From Eledone cirrhosa (lineage: Eukaryota > Mollusca > Cephalopoda > Octopoda > Eledonidae), in the NCBI GenBank assembly GCA_964016885.1, contig OZ024742.1:6384658-6448657 (forward strand): 64,000 nucleotides of DNA, given 5' to 3'. Below, piece after piece: positions 15,001 to 28,762 of the stretch. The translations under genes were made by a program, and so were the position numbers. The notes under the pieces are model-generated. The model did not search any database. It was not told where the DNA came from and was given only the letters and a program-made list of their open reading frames with translations. Within the stretch, counting starts at the first letter, position 1. Each line of letters begins with the position of its first letter.

Positions 15001-18000
15001 GTTAGAAGCTGTCACCAACAACACGACCTCTGTGTTGTGTGTTAGAAGCTGTCCCCAACAACAAGACCTCTGTGTAGTGTGTTAGAAGCTGTCACCACCA
15101 ACAAGACCTCTGTGTTGTGTGTTAGAAGCTGTCACCAAAAACAACACCTTTGTATTGTGTGTTAGAAGCTGTCACCAAAAACAAGACCGCTGTGTTGTGT
15201 GTTAGAAGATGTCACCAACAACAAGACTTCTGTGTTGTGTGTTAGAAGCTGTCACCAACAACAAGATATGTGTTGTGTGTTAGAAGCTGTCACCAACAAC
15301 AAGACCGCTGTGTTGTGTGTTAGAAGCTGTCACCAACAACAAGATCTCCGTGTTGTGTGTTAAAAGCTGTCACCAGCGTCAAAGCCGCTGTGTTGTGTGG
15401 TAGAAGCTGTCACCAACAACAACACATCTGTGTTGTGTGTTAGAAGCTGTCACCAGCAACAAGACCTCTGTGTCGTGTTAAAAGCTGTCACCAGCAACAA
15501 GACCTCTGTATTGTGTTAGAAGCTGTCACCAACAACAAGACTTATGTGTTGTGTGTTAGAAGCTGTCACCAACAACAACACCTCTGTATTGTGTGTTAGA
15601 AGCTGTCACCAACAACAAGACCTCTGTGTTCTGTGTTAGAAGATGTTACCAACAAAAAGACTTCTGTGTTGTGTGTTAGAAGCTGCCACCAACAACAACA
15701 CCTCTGTATTGTGTGTTAGAAGCTGTCACCAACAACAAGACCTCTGTATTGTGTGTTAGAAGCTGTCACCAACAACACGACCTCTGTGTTGTGTGTTAGA
15801 AGCTGTCACCAACAACAACACCTCTCTGTTGTGTGTTAGAAGCTGTCACCAACAACAAGACCTCTGTGTTGTGTGTTACAAGCTGTGACCAACATTAAGA
15901 CCTCTGTGTTGTGTGTTAGAAGCTGTCACCAACAACAAGACATGTGTTGTGTGTTAGAAGCTGTCACCAACAAAAACACCTCTGTATTGTGTGTTAGAAG
16001 CTGTCACCAACAACAAGACTTCTGTGTTGTGTGTTAGAAGCTGTCACCAACAACAACACCTCTGTATTGTGTGTTAGAAGCTGTCACCAACAACAACAAC
16101 TCTGTATTGTGTGTTAGAAGCTGTCACCAACAACACGACCTCTGTGTTGTGTGTTAGAAGCTGTCACCAACAACAAGACCTCTGTGTTGTGTGTTAGAAG
16201 CTGTCACCAACAACAAGACCTCTGTGTTGTGTGTTAGAAGCTGTCACCAACATTAAGACCTCTGTGTTGTGTGTTAGAAGCTGTCACCAACAACAAGACC
16301 TCTGTGTTGTGTGTTAGAAGATGTCACCAACAACAAGACTTCTGTGTTGTGTGTTACAAGCTGTCACCAAAAACAACACCTCTGTATTGTGTGTTAGAAG
16401 CTGTCACCAACAACAAGACCTCTGTATTGTGTGTTAGAAGCTGTCACCAACAACACGACCTCTGTGTTGTGTGTTAGAAGCTGTCACCAACATTAAGACC
16501 TCTGTGTTGTGTATTAGAAGCTGTCACCAACAACAAGACATGTGTTGTTTGTTAGTAGCTGTCACCAACATAAGACCTCTGTGTTGTGTGTTAGAAGCTG
16601 TCACCAACAACAAGACATGTGTTGTGTGTTAGAAGCTGTCACCAACAACAAGACCTCTGTGTTGTGTGTTAGAAGCTGTCACCAACATTAAGACCTCTGT
16701 GTTGTGTATTAGAAGCTGTCACCAACAACAAGACATGTGTTGTTTGTTAGTAGCTGTCACCAACATAAGACCTCTGTGTTGTGTGTTAGAAGCTGTCACC
16801 AACAACAAGACATGTGTTGTGTGTTAGAAGCTGTCACCAATAACAAGGCCTCTGTGTTGTGTCTTAGAAGCTGTCACCAACAACAAGACCACTGTGTTGT
16901 GTGTTAGAAGCTGTCACCAACAACAAGACTTATGTGTTGTGTGTTAGAAGCTGTCACCAACAACAACACCTCTGTATTGTGTGTTAGAAGCTGTCACCAA
17001 TAACAAGACCGCTGTGTTGTGTGTTAGAAGATGTCACCAACAACAAGACTTCTGTGTTGTGTGTTACAAGCTGTCACCAAAAACAACACCTCTGTATTGT
17101 GTGTTAGAAGCTGTCACCAACAACAAGACCTCTGTATTGTGTGTTAGAAGCTGTCACCAACAACACGACCTCTGTGTTGTGTGTTAGAAGCTGTCCCCAA
17201 CAACAAGACCTCTGTGTAGTGTGTTAGAAGCTGTCACCAACAACAAGACCTCTGTGTTGTGTGTTAGAAGCTGTCACCAACAGCAAGATTTATGTGTTGT
17301 GTGTTAGAAGCTGTCACCAACAACAAGACCTCTATGTTGTGTGTTAGAAGCTGTCACCAACAACAACACCTCTGTATTGTGTGTTAGAAGCTGTCACCAA
17401 TAACAAGACCGCTGTGTTGTGTGTTAGAAGATGTCACCAACAACAAGACTTCTGTGTTGTGTGTTACAAGCTGTCACCAAAAACAACACCTCTGTATTGT
17501 GTGTTAGAAGCTGTCACCAACAACAAGACCTCTGTATTGTGTGTTAGAAGCTGTCACCAACAACACGACCTCTGTGTTGTGTGTTAGAAGCTGTCCCCAA
17601 CAACAAGACCTCTGTGTAGTGTGTTAGAAGCTGTCACCACCAACAAGACCTCTGTGTTGTGTGTTAGAAGCTGTCACCAACAACAACACCTTTGTATTGT
17701 GTGTTAGAAGCTGTCACCAAAAACAAGACCGCTGTGTTGTGTGTTAGAAGATGTCACCAACAACAAGACTTCTGTGTTATGTGTTAGAAGCTGTCACCAA
17801 CAACAACACCTCTGTAGTGTGTGTTAGAAGCTGTCACCAACAACAAGACCGCTGTGTTGTGTGTTAGAAGCTGTCACCAACAACAATACCGCTGTGCTGT
17901 GTGTTAGAAGCTGTCACCAACAACAAGACATGTGTTGTGTGTTAGAAGCTGTCACCAATAACAAGGCCTCTGTGTTGTGTGTTAGAAGCTGTCACCAACA

Positions 18001-21000
18001 ACAAGACCACTGTGTTGTGTGTTAGAAGCTGTCACCAACAACAAGACATGTGTTGTGTGTTAGAAGCTGTCACCAACAACAAGACCACTGTGTTGTGTGT
18101 TAGAAGCTGTCACCAACAAAAACACCTTTGTATTGTGTGTTAGAAGCTGTCACCAAAAACAAGACCGCTGTGTTGTGTGTTAGAAGATGTCACCAACAAC
18201 AAGACTTCTGAGTTATGTGTTAGAAGCTGTCACCAACAACAACACCTCTGTAGTGTGTTTTAGAAGCTGTCACCAACAACAAGACCTCTGTATTGTGTGT
18301 TAGAAGCTGTCACCAACAACACGACCCCTGTGTTGTGTGTTAGAAGCTGTCACCATCAACAACACCTCTGTGTTGTGTGTTAGAAGCTGTCACCAACAAC
18401 AAGACCTCTGTGTTGTGTGTTAGAAGCTGTCACCAACATTAAGACCTCTGTGTTGTGTATTAGAAGCTGTCACCAACAACAAGACATGTGTTGTTTGTTA
18501 GTAGCTGTCACCAACATAAGACCTCTGTGTTGTGTGTTAGAAGCTGTCACCAACAACAAGACATGTGTTGTGTGTTAGAAGCTGTCACCAACAACAAGAC
18601 ATGTGTTGTGTGTTAGAAGCTGTCACCAATAACAAGGCCTCTGTGTTGTGTCTTAGAAGCTGTCACCAACAACAAGACCACTGTGTTGTGTGTTAGAAGC
18701 TGTCACCAACAACAAGACTTATGTGTTGTGTGTTAGAAGCTGTCACCAACAACAACACCTCTGTATTGTGTGTTAGAAGCTGTCACCAATAACAAGACCG
18801 CTGTGTTATGTGTTAGAAGATGTCACCAACAACAAGACTTCTGTGTTGTGTGTTACAAGCTGTCACCAAAAACAACACCTCTGTATTGTGTGTTAGAAGC
18901 TGTCACCAACAACAAGACCTCTGTATTGTGTGTTAGAAGCTGTCACCAACAACACGACCTCTGTGTTGTGTGTTAGAAGCTGTCCCCAACAACAAGACCT
19001 CTGTGTAGTGTGTTAGAAGCTGTCACCACCAACAAGACCTCTGTGTTGTGTGTTAGAAGCTGTCACCAACAACAACACCTCTGTGTTGTGTGTTAGAAGC
19101 TGTCACCAACAGCAAGATTTATGTGTTGTGTTAGAAGCTGTCACCAACAACAAGACCTCTATGTTGTGTGTTAGAAGCTGTCACCAACAACAAGAGCTCC
19201 GTGTTGTGTGTTAGAAGCTGTCACCAGCAACAAGACCTCTGTGTCGTGTTAAAAGCTGTCACCAGCAACAAGACCTCTGTATTGTGTTAGAAGCTGTCAC
19301 AAACAACAAGACATGTGTTGTGTGTTAGAAGCTGTCACCAACACCAACAACTCTGTGTTGTGTGTTAGAACCTGTCACCAACAACAAGACTTATGTGTTG
19401 TGTGTTAGAAGCTGTCACCAACAACAACAGCTCTGTATTGTGTGTTACAAGCTGTCACCAACAACAAGACCTCTGTATTGTGTGTTAGAAGCTGTCACCA
19501 ACAACACGACCTCTGTGTTGTGTGTTAGAAGCTGTCACCAACAACAACACCTCTCTGTTGTGTGTTAGAAGCTGTCACCAACAACAACACCTCTGTGTTG
19601 TGTGTTAGAAGCTGTGACCAACAACAAGACATGTGTTGTGTGTTAGAAGCTGTGACCAACAAAAACACCTCTGTATTGTGTGTTAGAAGCTGTCACCAAC
19701 AACAAGACCGCTGTGTTGTGTGTTAGAAGATGTCACCAACAACAAGACTTCTGTGTTGTGTGTTAGAAGCTGTCACCAACAAAAACACCTCAGTATTGTG
19801 TGTTAGAAGCTGTCACCAACAACACGACCTCTGTGTTGTGTGTTAGAAGGTGTCACCAACAACAACACCTTTGTGTTGTGTGTTAGAAGCTGTCACCAAC
19901 AACAAGACCTCTGTGTTGTGTGTTAGAAGCTGTCACCAACATTAAGACCTCTGTGTTGTGTGTTAGAAGCTGTCACCAACAACAAGATATGTGTTGTGTG
20001 TTAGAAGCTGTCACCAACAACAAGACCGCTGTGTTGTGTGTTAGAAGCAGTCACCAACAACAACACCTCTGTGTTGTGTGTTAGAAGCTGTCACCAACAA
20101 CAAGATCTCCGTGTTGTGTGTTAAAAGCTGTCACCAGCGTCAAAGCCGCTGTGTTGTGTGGTAGAAGCTGTCACCAACAACAACACATCTGTGTTGTGTG
20201 TTAGAAGCTGTCACCAGCAACAAGACCTCTGTGTCGTGTTAAAAGCTGTCACCAGCAACAAGACCTCTGTATTGTGTTAGAAGCTGTCACCAACAACAAG
20301 ACTTATGTGTTGTGTGTTAGAAGCTGTCACCAACAACAACACCTCTGTATTGTGTGTTAGAAGCTGTCACCAACAACAAGACCTCTGTGTTCTGTGTTAG
20401 AAGATGTTACCAACAAAAAGACTTCTGTGTTGTGTGTTAGAAGCTGCCACCAACAACAACACCTCTGTATTGTGTGTTAGAAGCTGTCACCAACAACAAG
20501 ACCTCTGTATTGTGTGTTAGAAGCTGTCACCAACAACACGACCTCTGTGTTGTGTGTTAGAAGCTGTCACCAACAACAACACCTCTCTGTTGTGTGTTAG
20601 AAGCTGTCACCAACAACAAGACCTCTGTGTTGTGTGTTAGAAGCTGTGACCAACATTAAGACCTCTGTGTTGTGTGTTAGAAGCTGTCACCAACAACAAG
20701 ACATGTGTTGTGTGTTAGAAGCTGTCACCAACAAAAACACCTCTGTATTGTGTGTTAGAAGCTGTCACCAACAACAAGACTTCTGTGTTGTGTGTTAGAA
20801 GCTGTCACCAACAACATCACCTCTGTATTGTGTGTTAGAAGCTGTCACCAACAACAACAACTCTGTATTGTGTGTTAGAAGCTGTCACCAACAACACGAC
20901 CTCTGTGTTGTGTGTTAGAAGCTGTCACCAACAACAAGACCTCTGTGTTGTGTGTTAGAAGCTGTCACCAACAACAAGACCTCTGTGTTGTGTGTTAGAA

Positions 21001-24000
21001 GCTGTCACCAACATTAAGACCTCTGTGTTGTGTGTTAGAAGCTGTCACCAACAACAAGACCTCTGTGTTGTGTGTTAGAAGCTGTCACCAACAACAACAC
21101 CTCTGTGTTGTGTGTTAGAAGCTGTCACCAACAACAAGACCACTGTGTTGTGTGTTAGAAGCTGTCACCAACAACAAGACCTCTATGTTGTGTGTTAGAA
21201 GCTGTCACCAACAACAAGACCTCCGTGTTGTGTGTTAAAAGCTGTCACCAGCAACAAGACCGCTGTGTTGTGTGGTAGAAGCTGTCACCAACAACAACAC
21301 ACCTGTGTTGTGTGTTAGAAGCTGTCACCAGCAACAAGACCTATGTGTCGTGTTAAAAGCTGTCACCAGCAACAAGACCTCTGTATTGTGTTAGAAGCTG
21401 TCACCAACAACAAGACATGTGTTGTGTGTTAGAAGCTGTCACCAACAACAACACCTCTGTATTGTGTGTTAGAAGCTGTCACCAACAACAAGACCGCTGT
21501 GTTGTGTGTTAGAAGATGTTACCAACAAAAACACTTCTGTGTTGTGTGTTAGAAGCTGTCACCAACAACAACACCTCTGTATTATGTGTTAGAAGCTGTC
21601 ACCAACAACAAGACCTCTGTATTGTGTGTTAGAAGCTGTCACCAACAACACGACCTCTGTGTTGTGTGTTAGAAGCTGTCACCAACAACAACACCTCTCT
21701 GTTGTGTGTTAGAAGCTGTCACCAACAACAAGACCTCTGTGTTGTGTGTTAGAAGCTGTGACCAACATTAAGACCTCTGTGTTGTGTGTTAGAAGCTGTC
21801 ACCAACAACAAGACATGTGTTGTGTGTTAGAAGCTGTCACCAACAAAAACACCTCTGTATTGTGTGTTAGAAGCTGTCACCAACAACAAGACCGCTGTGT
21901 TGTGTGTTAGAAGATGTCACCAACAAAAAGACTTCTGTGTTGTGTGTTAGAAGCTGTCACCAACAACAACACCTCTGTATTGTGTGTTAGAAGCTGTCAC
22001 CAGCAAGAAGACCTCTGTATCGCGTGTTAGAAGCTGTCACCAACAACACGACCTCTGTGTTGTGTGTTAGAAGCTGTCACCAACAACAACACCTCTGTGT
22101 TGTGTGTTAGAAGCTGTCACCAACAACAAGACCTCTGTGTTGTGTGTTAGAAGCTGTCACCAACAACAAGACATGTGTTGTGTTTTAGAAGCTGTCAACA
22201 ACATAAGACCTCTGTGTTGTGTGTTAGAAGCTGTCACCAACAACAAGACATGTGTTGTGTGTTAGAAGCTGTTACCAACAACAAGACCGCTGTGTTGTGT
22301 GTTAGAAGCTGTCACCAACATTAAGACCTCTGTGTTGTGTGTTAGAAGCTGTCACCAACAACAAGACATGTGTTGTGTGTTAGAAGCTGTCACCAACAAC
22401 AAGACCGCTGTGTTGTGTGTTAGAAGCTGTCACCAGCAACAACACCTCTGTGTTGTGTGTTAGAAGCTGTCACCAACACCAAGATTTATGTGTTGTGTGT
22501 TAGAAGCTGTCGCTAACAACAAGACATATATGTTGTGTGTTAGAAGCTGTCACCAACAATAAGACTTCCGTGTTGTGTGTTAAAAGCTGTCACCAACAAC
22601 AAGACCGCTGTGTTGTGTGGTAGAAGCTGTCACCAACAACAACACATCTGTGTTGTGTGTTAGAAGCTGTCACCAGCAACAAGACCTCTGTGTCGTGTTA
22701 AAAGCTGTCACCAGCCACAAGACATGTGTTGTGTGTTAGAAGCTGTCACCAACACCAAGACCTCTGTGTTCTGTGTTAGAAGATGTTACCAACAAAAAGA
22801 CTTCTGTGTTGTGTGTTAGAAGCTGTCACCAACAACAACACCTCTGTATTGTGTGTTAGAAGCTGTCACCAACAACAAGACCTCTGTATTGTGTGTTAGA
22901 AGCTGTCACCAACAACACGACCTCTGTGTTGTGTGTTAGAAGCTGTCACCAACAACAACACCTCTCTGTTGTGTGTTAGAAGCTGTCACCAACAACAAGA
23001 CCTCTGTGTTGTGTGTTAGAAGCTGTGACCAACATTAAGACCTCTGTGATGTGTGTTAGAAGCTGTCACCAACAAAAACACCTCTGTATTGTGTGTTAGA
23101 AGCTGTCACCAACAACAAGACCGCTGTGTTGTGTGTTAGAAGATGTCACCAACAACAAGACTTCTGTGTTGTGTGTTAGAAGCTGTCACCAACAACAACA
23201 CCTCTGTATTGTGTGTTAGAAGCTGTCACCAACAACAAGACCTCTGTATTGTGTGTTAGAAGCTGTCACCAACAACACGACCTCTGTGTTGTGTGTTAGA
23301 AGCTGTCACCAACAACAACACCTCTGTCTTGTGTGTTAGAAGCTGTCACCAACAACAAGACCTCTGTGTTGTGTGTTAGAAGCTGTCACCAACATTAAGA
23401 CCTCTGTGTTGTGTGTTAGAAGCTGTCACCAACAACAAGACATGTGTTGTGTGTTAGAAGCTGTCACCAACAACAAGACCGCTGTGTTGTGTGTTAGAAG
23501 CTGTCACCAACAACAATACCGCTGTGCTGCGTGTTAGAAGCTGTCACCAACAACAAGACATGTGTTGTGTGTTAGAAGCTGTCACCAACAACAACACCTC
23601 TCTGTTGTGTGTTAGAAGGTGTCACCAACAACAAGACCTCTGTGTTGTGTGTTAGAAGCTGTGACCAACTTTAAGACCTCTGTGTTGTGTGTTAGAAGCT
23701 GTCACCAACAGCAAGACATGTGTTGTGTGTTAGAAGCTGTCACCAACAAAAACACCTCTGTATTGTGTGTTAGAAGCTGTCACCAACAACAAGACTTCTG
23801 TGTTGTGTGTTAGAAGCTGTCACCAACAACAACACCTCTGTATTGTGTGTTAGAAGCTGTCACCAACAACAACAACTCTGTATTGTGTGTTAGAAGCTGT
23901 CACCAACAACACGACCTCTGTGTTGTGTGTTAGAAGCTGTCACCAACAACAACACCTCTGTGTTGTGTGTTAGAAGCTGTCACCAACAACAAGAGCTCTG

Positions 24001-26385
24001 TGTTGTGTGTTAGAAGCTGTCACCAACATTAAGACCTCTGTGTTGTGTGTTAGAAGCTGTCACCAACAACAAGACCTCTGTGTTGTGTGTTAGAAGCTGT
24101 CACCAACAACAACACCTCTGTGTTGTGTGTTAGAAGCTGTCACCAACAGCAAGATTTATGTGTTGTGTGTTAGAAGCTGTCACCAACAACAAGACCTCTA
24201 TGTTGTGTGTTAGAAGCTGTCACCAACAACAAGACCTCCGTGTTGTGTGTTAAAAGCTGTCACCAGCAACAAGACCGCTGTGTTGTGTGGTAGAAGCTGT
24301 CACCAACAACAACACATCTGTGTTGTGTGTTAGAAGCTGTCACCAGCAACAAGACCTATGTGTCGTGTTAAAAGCTGTTACCAGCAACAAGACCTCTGTA
24401 TTGTGTTAGAAGCTGTCACCAACAACAAGACATGTGTTGTGTGTTAGAAGCTGTCACCAACAACAACACCTCTGTATTGTGTGTTAGAAGCTGTCACCAA
24501 CAACAAGACCGCTGTGTTGTGTGTTAGAAGATGTTACCAACAAAAAGACTTCTGTGTTGTGTGTTAGAAGCTGTCACCAACAACAACACCTCTGTATTAT
24601 GTGTTAGAAGCTGTCACCAACAACAAGACCTCTGTATTGTGTGTTAGAAGCTGTCACCAACAACACGACCTCTGTGTTGTGTGTTAGAAGCTGTCACCAA
24701 CAACAACACCTCTCTGTTGTGTGGTAGAAGCTGTCACCAACAACACGACCTCTGTGTTGTGTGTTAGAAGCTGTGACCAACATTAAGACCTCTGTGTTGT
24801 GTGTTAGAAGCTGTCACCAACAACAAGACATGTGTTGTGTGTTAGAAGCTGTCACCAACAAAAACACCTCTGTATTGTGTGTTAGAAGCTGTCACCAACA
24901 ACAAGACCGCTGTGTTGTGTGTTAGAAGATGTCACCAACAACAAGACTTCTGTGTTGTGTGTTAGAAGCTGTCACCAACAACAACACCTCTGTATTGTGT
25001 GTTAGAAGCTGTCACCAGCAACAAGACCTCTGTATTGCGTGTTAGAAGCTGTCACCAACAACACGACCTCTGTGTTGTGTGTTAGAAGCTGTCACCAACA
25101 ACAAGACCTCTGTGTTGTGTGTTAGAAGCTGTCACCAACAACAAGACCTCTGTGTTGTGTGTTAGAAGCTGTCACCAACAACAAGACATGTGTTGTGTGT
25201 TAGAAGCTGTCACCAACATAAGACCTCTGTGTTGTGTGTTAGAAGCTGTCACCAACAACAAGACATGTGTTGTTTGTTAGAAGCTGTCACCAACAACAAG
25301 ACCACTGTGTTGTGTGTTAGAAGCTGTCACCAACACTAAGACCTCTGTATTCTGTGTTAGAAGCTGTCACCAACAACAAGACCTCTATGTTGTGTGTTAG
25401 AAGCTGTCACCAACAACAAGACCTCTGTGTTGTGTGTTAGAAGCTGTAACCAACAACAATACCTCTGTGTTGTGTGTTAGAAGCTGTCACCAACAACAAG
25501 ACTTATGTGTTGTGTTTTAGAAGCTGTCACCAACAACAACACCTCTGTATTGTGTGTTAGAAGCTGTCACCAATAACAAGACCGCTGTGTTGTGTGTTAG
25601 AAGATGTCACCAACAACAAGACTTCTGTGTTGTGTGTTAGAAGCTGTCACAAACAACAACACCTCTGTATTGTGTGTTAGAAGCTGTCACCAACAACAAG
25701 ACCTCTGTATTGTGTGTTAGAAACTGTCACCAACAACACGACCTCTGTGTAGTGTGTTAGAAGCTGTCACCAACAACAAGACCTCTGTGTTGTGTGTTAG
25801 AAGCATCACCAACAACAACACCTCTGTGTTGTGTGTTAGAAGCTGTCACCAACAGCAAGATTTATGTGTTGTGTGTTAGAAGCTGTCACCAACAACAAGA
25901 CCTCTATGTTGTGTGTTAGAAGCTGACCCCAACAACAAGACCACTGTGTTGTGTGTTAGAAGCATCACCAACAACAACACCTCTGTGTTGTGTGTTAGAA
26001 GCTGTCACCAACAGCAAGATTTATGTGTTGTGTGTTAGAAGCTGTCACCAACAACAAGACCTCTATGTTGTGTGTTAGAAGCTGTCACCAACAACAAGAC
26101 CTCCGTGTTGTGTGTTAAAAGCTGTCACCAGCAACAAGACCGCTGTGTTTTGTGGTAGAAGCTGTCACCAACAACAACACATCTGTGTTGTGTGTTAGAA
26201 GCTGTCACCAGCAACAAGACCTCTTTGTCGTTTTAAAAGCTGTCACCAGCAACAAGACCTCTGTATTGTGTTAGAAGCTGTCACCAACAACAAGGCCTCG
26301 GTATTGTGTGTTAGAAGCTGGCAACAACAACAAGACCGCTGTGTTGTGTGCTAGAAACTGTCACCAACAAGAAGACCTCTGTATC
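1..26385. repeat. 26-kb minisatellite, 40-bp unit with 38-bp variants
   Basis: About 660 tandem copies of a 40-bp unit containing the core 'gttagaagctgtcaccaaca' followed by 'acaagacctctgtgttgtgt'. A common variant reads 'gacatgtgttg' instead of 'gacctctgtgttg' and is 38 bp long. Other recurring variants carry 'cattaag', 'cagcaagattta', 'gtcgtgttaaaagc' or 'tggtagaagc'. The array has no spacers and starts outside the window. It decays near 26,385, where 'gtatcgattcagtatg' begins unrelated sequence. Variant units recur in fixed order over kilobases, so the array was built by duplication of large blocks as well as single units. Short open frames of about 68 and 94 codons inside it begin at GTG or similar codons and only reflect three units (120 bp, 40 codons). 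I see no gene here. Confidence 0.97.
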
Positions 26386-26940
26386 GATTCAGTATGAAAG
26401 CCCCTATGTAGTTAGTCACGTAGTTTGAATTAGCAGCAAAAACACTTTGAAATCACACTATACTATCTTAAAAAGAAAAGGACATATTGGATAATGTAGA
26501 ATTAAGTTTGAATAAAAGACAGGTTGGTTAGGGCTGGATCAACTTTGATAATAAGTTAACCCGCATTGACTTGAGGCGATATAACAATAACAACAATAAT
26601 AATTTCTGCGTGTATTATTTTTGTCCTCAACACTATTCTGATGATCGCAGGTTTTCTAAATACTTTTGTCTATATCAATGTTTCCTCAATTCTTTCTGAT
26701 TAACACCACTTTATAGAACATATATTATCAGCACCTGACGTAAAGCTTGTCAGAAATGATACATTGAAAATGAAATTTAAATAATGTTTCATTTACTACA
26801 AATAAATATGATTGTACAAATGTATAGAAAAATTAACCCAAGATGTTTTAAATGTGAAAGATAATTTCACATATGTTTTCACATATGGCAATTGTTTCAC
26901 ATATAGCAATTGTTTCACATATGGCACATATTTCGTCTAA
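26386..26940. other. AT-rich sequence without recognisable gene
   Basis: Unique-looking sequence downstream of the 40-bp satellite. It contains a short (AAC/AAT)n run near 26,580-26,605 and three close copies of a 'ttcacatatggcaattg' motif at about 26,875-26,930. I see no coding region or known element. Confidence 0.6.
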
Positions 26941-27297
26941 ATGACCATGATAACACTAAATCTATGCTCAATTATAACATAACAACACTAAATCTACGTT
27001 CAACTAAATATGACAACACCAAATCTACGCTCAACTAAATATGACAACACCAAATCTAGGGTCAATTATAACATGACAACACCAAATCTAGGGTCAATTA
27101 TAATATGACAACACCAAATCTACACTCAACTTAATATAACAACACCAAATCTAGAGTCAATTATAATATGACAACACAAAATCTAGGGTCAATTATAATA
27201 TGACAACACCAAATCTACGCTCAACTTAATATAACAACACCAAATCTAGGGTCAATTATAATATGACAACACAAAATCTACGCTCAACTAAATATGA
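26941..27297. repeat. Short 31-32-bp tandem repeat
   Basis: Roughly eleven copies of a unit with the conserved core 'acaacaccaaatcta' alternate with 'cgctcaactaaatat' or 'gggtcaattataatat' linkers. Core spacings measured between 27,012 and 27,107 are 31, 32 and 32 bp. The two linker types alternate irregularly, which suggests a two-unit ancestral repeat. Confidence 0.9.
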
Positions 27298-27629
27298 AGA
27301 TGAAAATAGAATAAGAACCTGTTTCACAACGCTTCATAATCTAGAATAATGATTCCTCTTCTGGAGCTATGACTAGAAATACCCCCTCTCCGCCCCCATC
27401 ATGCGTATAATATTCGTTATCTTTTATTTCAATCATTTCTTTTTGAAATTATATTTCTGCTTCTCGAATCTTTTAAAATGGGTCTAAGGCCTATCCAGGA
27501 TTCTTCATAGCAAACTTGACGATAATAGTAGGTGAGAAAACTATCAGCTATTATTTCTCTATTGTCTGTAAGTGCAGAAGGACTCCCAAACAAGTAAAAT
27601 TCTCCATGACCCGGCTCCGGCGTCTTGAG

Positions 27630-28475
27630 ACAGATGAGGCAGCTAAAGTGCTCACAACTGTCTGAATAATCTACCCTGAACAAAGGTGTTTCTAATTTAT
27701 CTAATTGCTGTAAATATGAATTACAATGAACGATGCAATCGATCACTAAGGTTGTTATCGATTAAATATTGGGGATCAATTATGTAATGCAGCATTCACA
27801 TATTTAGTCCTGACTGGTATTTTAAGTGTACAATGACTTAATTGTAGAAGCTCATCTTGAACGGTGTTTCATTAGCTGCAGCCGCCATTATTCCGCTGGT
27901 ATTGGTTACGAAATATCTGACAAATAATTACCCTTGAGATATTTTCTCTACTTTTATAGACGGCACGAAAGTTAACAACAGTAAGGTTTCATTTCCTTGT
28001 AGAGTTGATTCATCTAATTCTAAAGAAAATTGGGTACACCTAAAAAATTGCATAATGTCTTCCACATCCCTGCTAATTTCATCAATCTGTCGTTGTATTG
28101 TATTATTTTCTCAAAGGAATGTTATTGATTATGTGAGTTCGTGGCTTGTGTAACAAGGTATGTAGAAACTAACAGCTGGTAGGGTCAATTTCTCACCTAT
28201 ACTATGTGGCTTTCAGGATCCGGTAATCAGTAATGAAATTTTGTAAGAGTGGCATAACCCGTCATTTTTTTGCAATGATGTCGATGAAAATATACTTGAC
28301 AACATCAGCTGTTTGTAAAATTGACCTAAAAGCGCTTTTAAAGAAGATAAATCTTTATTTGTCTTGTCAACATCAATGTATTTCACTTGCTCTTCTAACC
28401 TTGAAGATTTTATACATTTATTGGAAAACATTGTAAGAAACTAGACACATTGGTGATAGCTTGTTTGTAGATGAA
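27630..28475 (-). pseudogene. Decayed hAT-type (ZBED5/SCAND3-like) transposase relic
   Basis: Read on the minus strand and allowing stops and frameshifts, this stretch matches the ZBED5/SCAND3-like group of hAT transposase-derived proteins as I remember them. In order, it shows a 'QCV...FSNKCIKSSRL' segment (about 28,465-28,390), the end of the BED-like N-terminal region; 'DGLCHSYKISLLI' and, after an in-frame TGA, 'KPHSIGEKLTLPAVS' (about 28,260-28,160); 'RQIDEISRDVEDI' followed by 'FSLELDESTL' and 'NETLLLLTFV' (about 28,100-27,975), which contains the start of the catalytic core; and 'NNLSDRLHRSL' then 'GRLFRQL' (about 27,765-27,655). Several stops interrupt the frame, and much of the region between the DEST and NLS blocks is missing or unrecognisable. 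No terminal repeats were found. It is certainly non-functional. Family assignment is by motif order and was not searched. The 105-codon open frame at 27,429-27,746 overlaps it in another frame and is a shadow. Confidence 0.75.
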
Positions 28476-28762
28476 ATAAAATCATAATTCTATATTCGAT
28501 ACTGTAATACTGAGATTTCTTCTTTGTTCTGTTCTGGTTATATCTAATAAAAATATGTTATTATAGATATATACAAGGCTAGGCTGAAAAGTTCATAGGC
28601 TAACTATGAAGGAGTGGTGATAGAGCTGTGAAATCTTGCATCCATTAATTTCAACTCTTTTTATTAATAACTGCATTGTTTCTTTCCAGGGATTATGTTG
28701 AAAAATGAACCTCAATTGCTCATTCCATGAGAGTATCTTGGTCATAGGCTTACTATGGAGCC

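Noticed and set aside
2985..23813. Many 64-94-codon open frames inside the 40-bp satellite with near-identical peptides (VTNNKT...VLCVRSCHQQ)
   Set aside because: They begin at GTG or other non-ATG codons and equal three repeat units in length period. They appear wherever variant units remove a stop, and there is no sign of selection or expression.
1..26385. CRISPR array
   Set aside because: Units are contiguous direct repeats without unique spacers, and the genome is animal-type.
27429..27746. 105-codon minus-strand frame as a gene or exon
   Set aside because: It starts at GTG and overlaps, in another frame, the hAT relic motif NNLSDRLHRSL...GRLFRQL. I regard it as a shadow.
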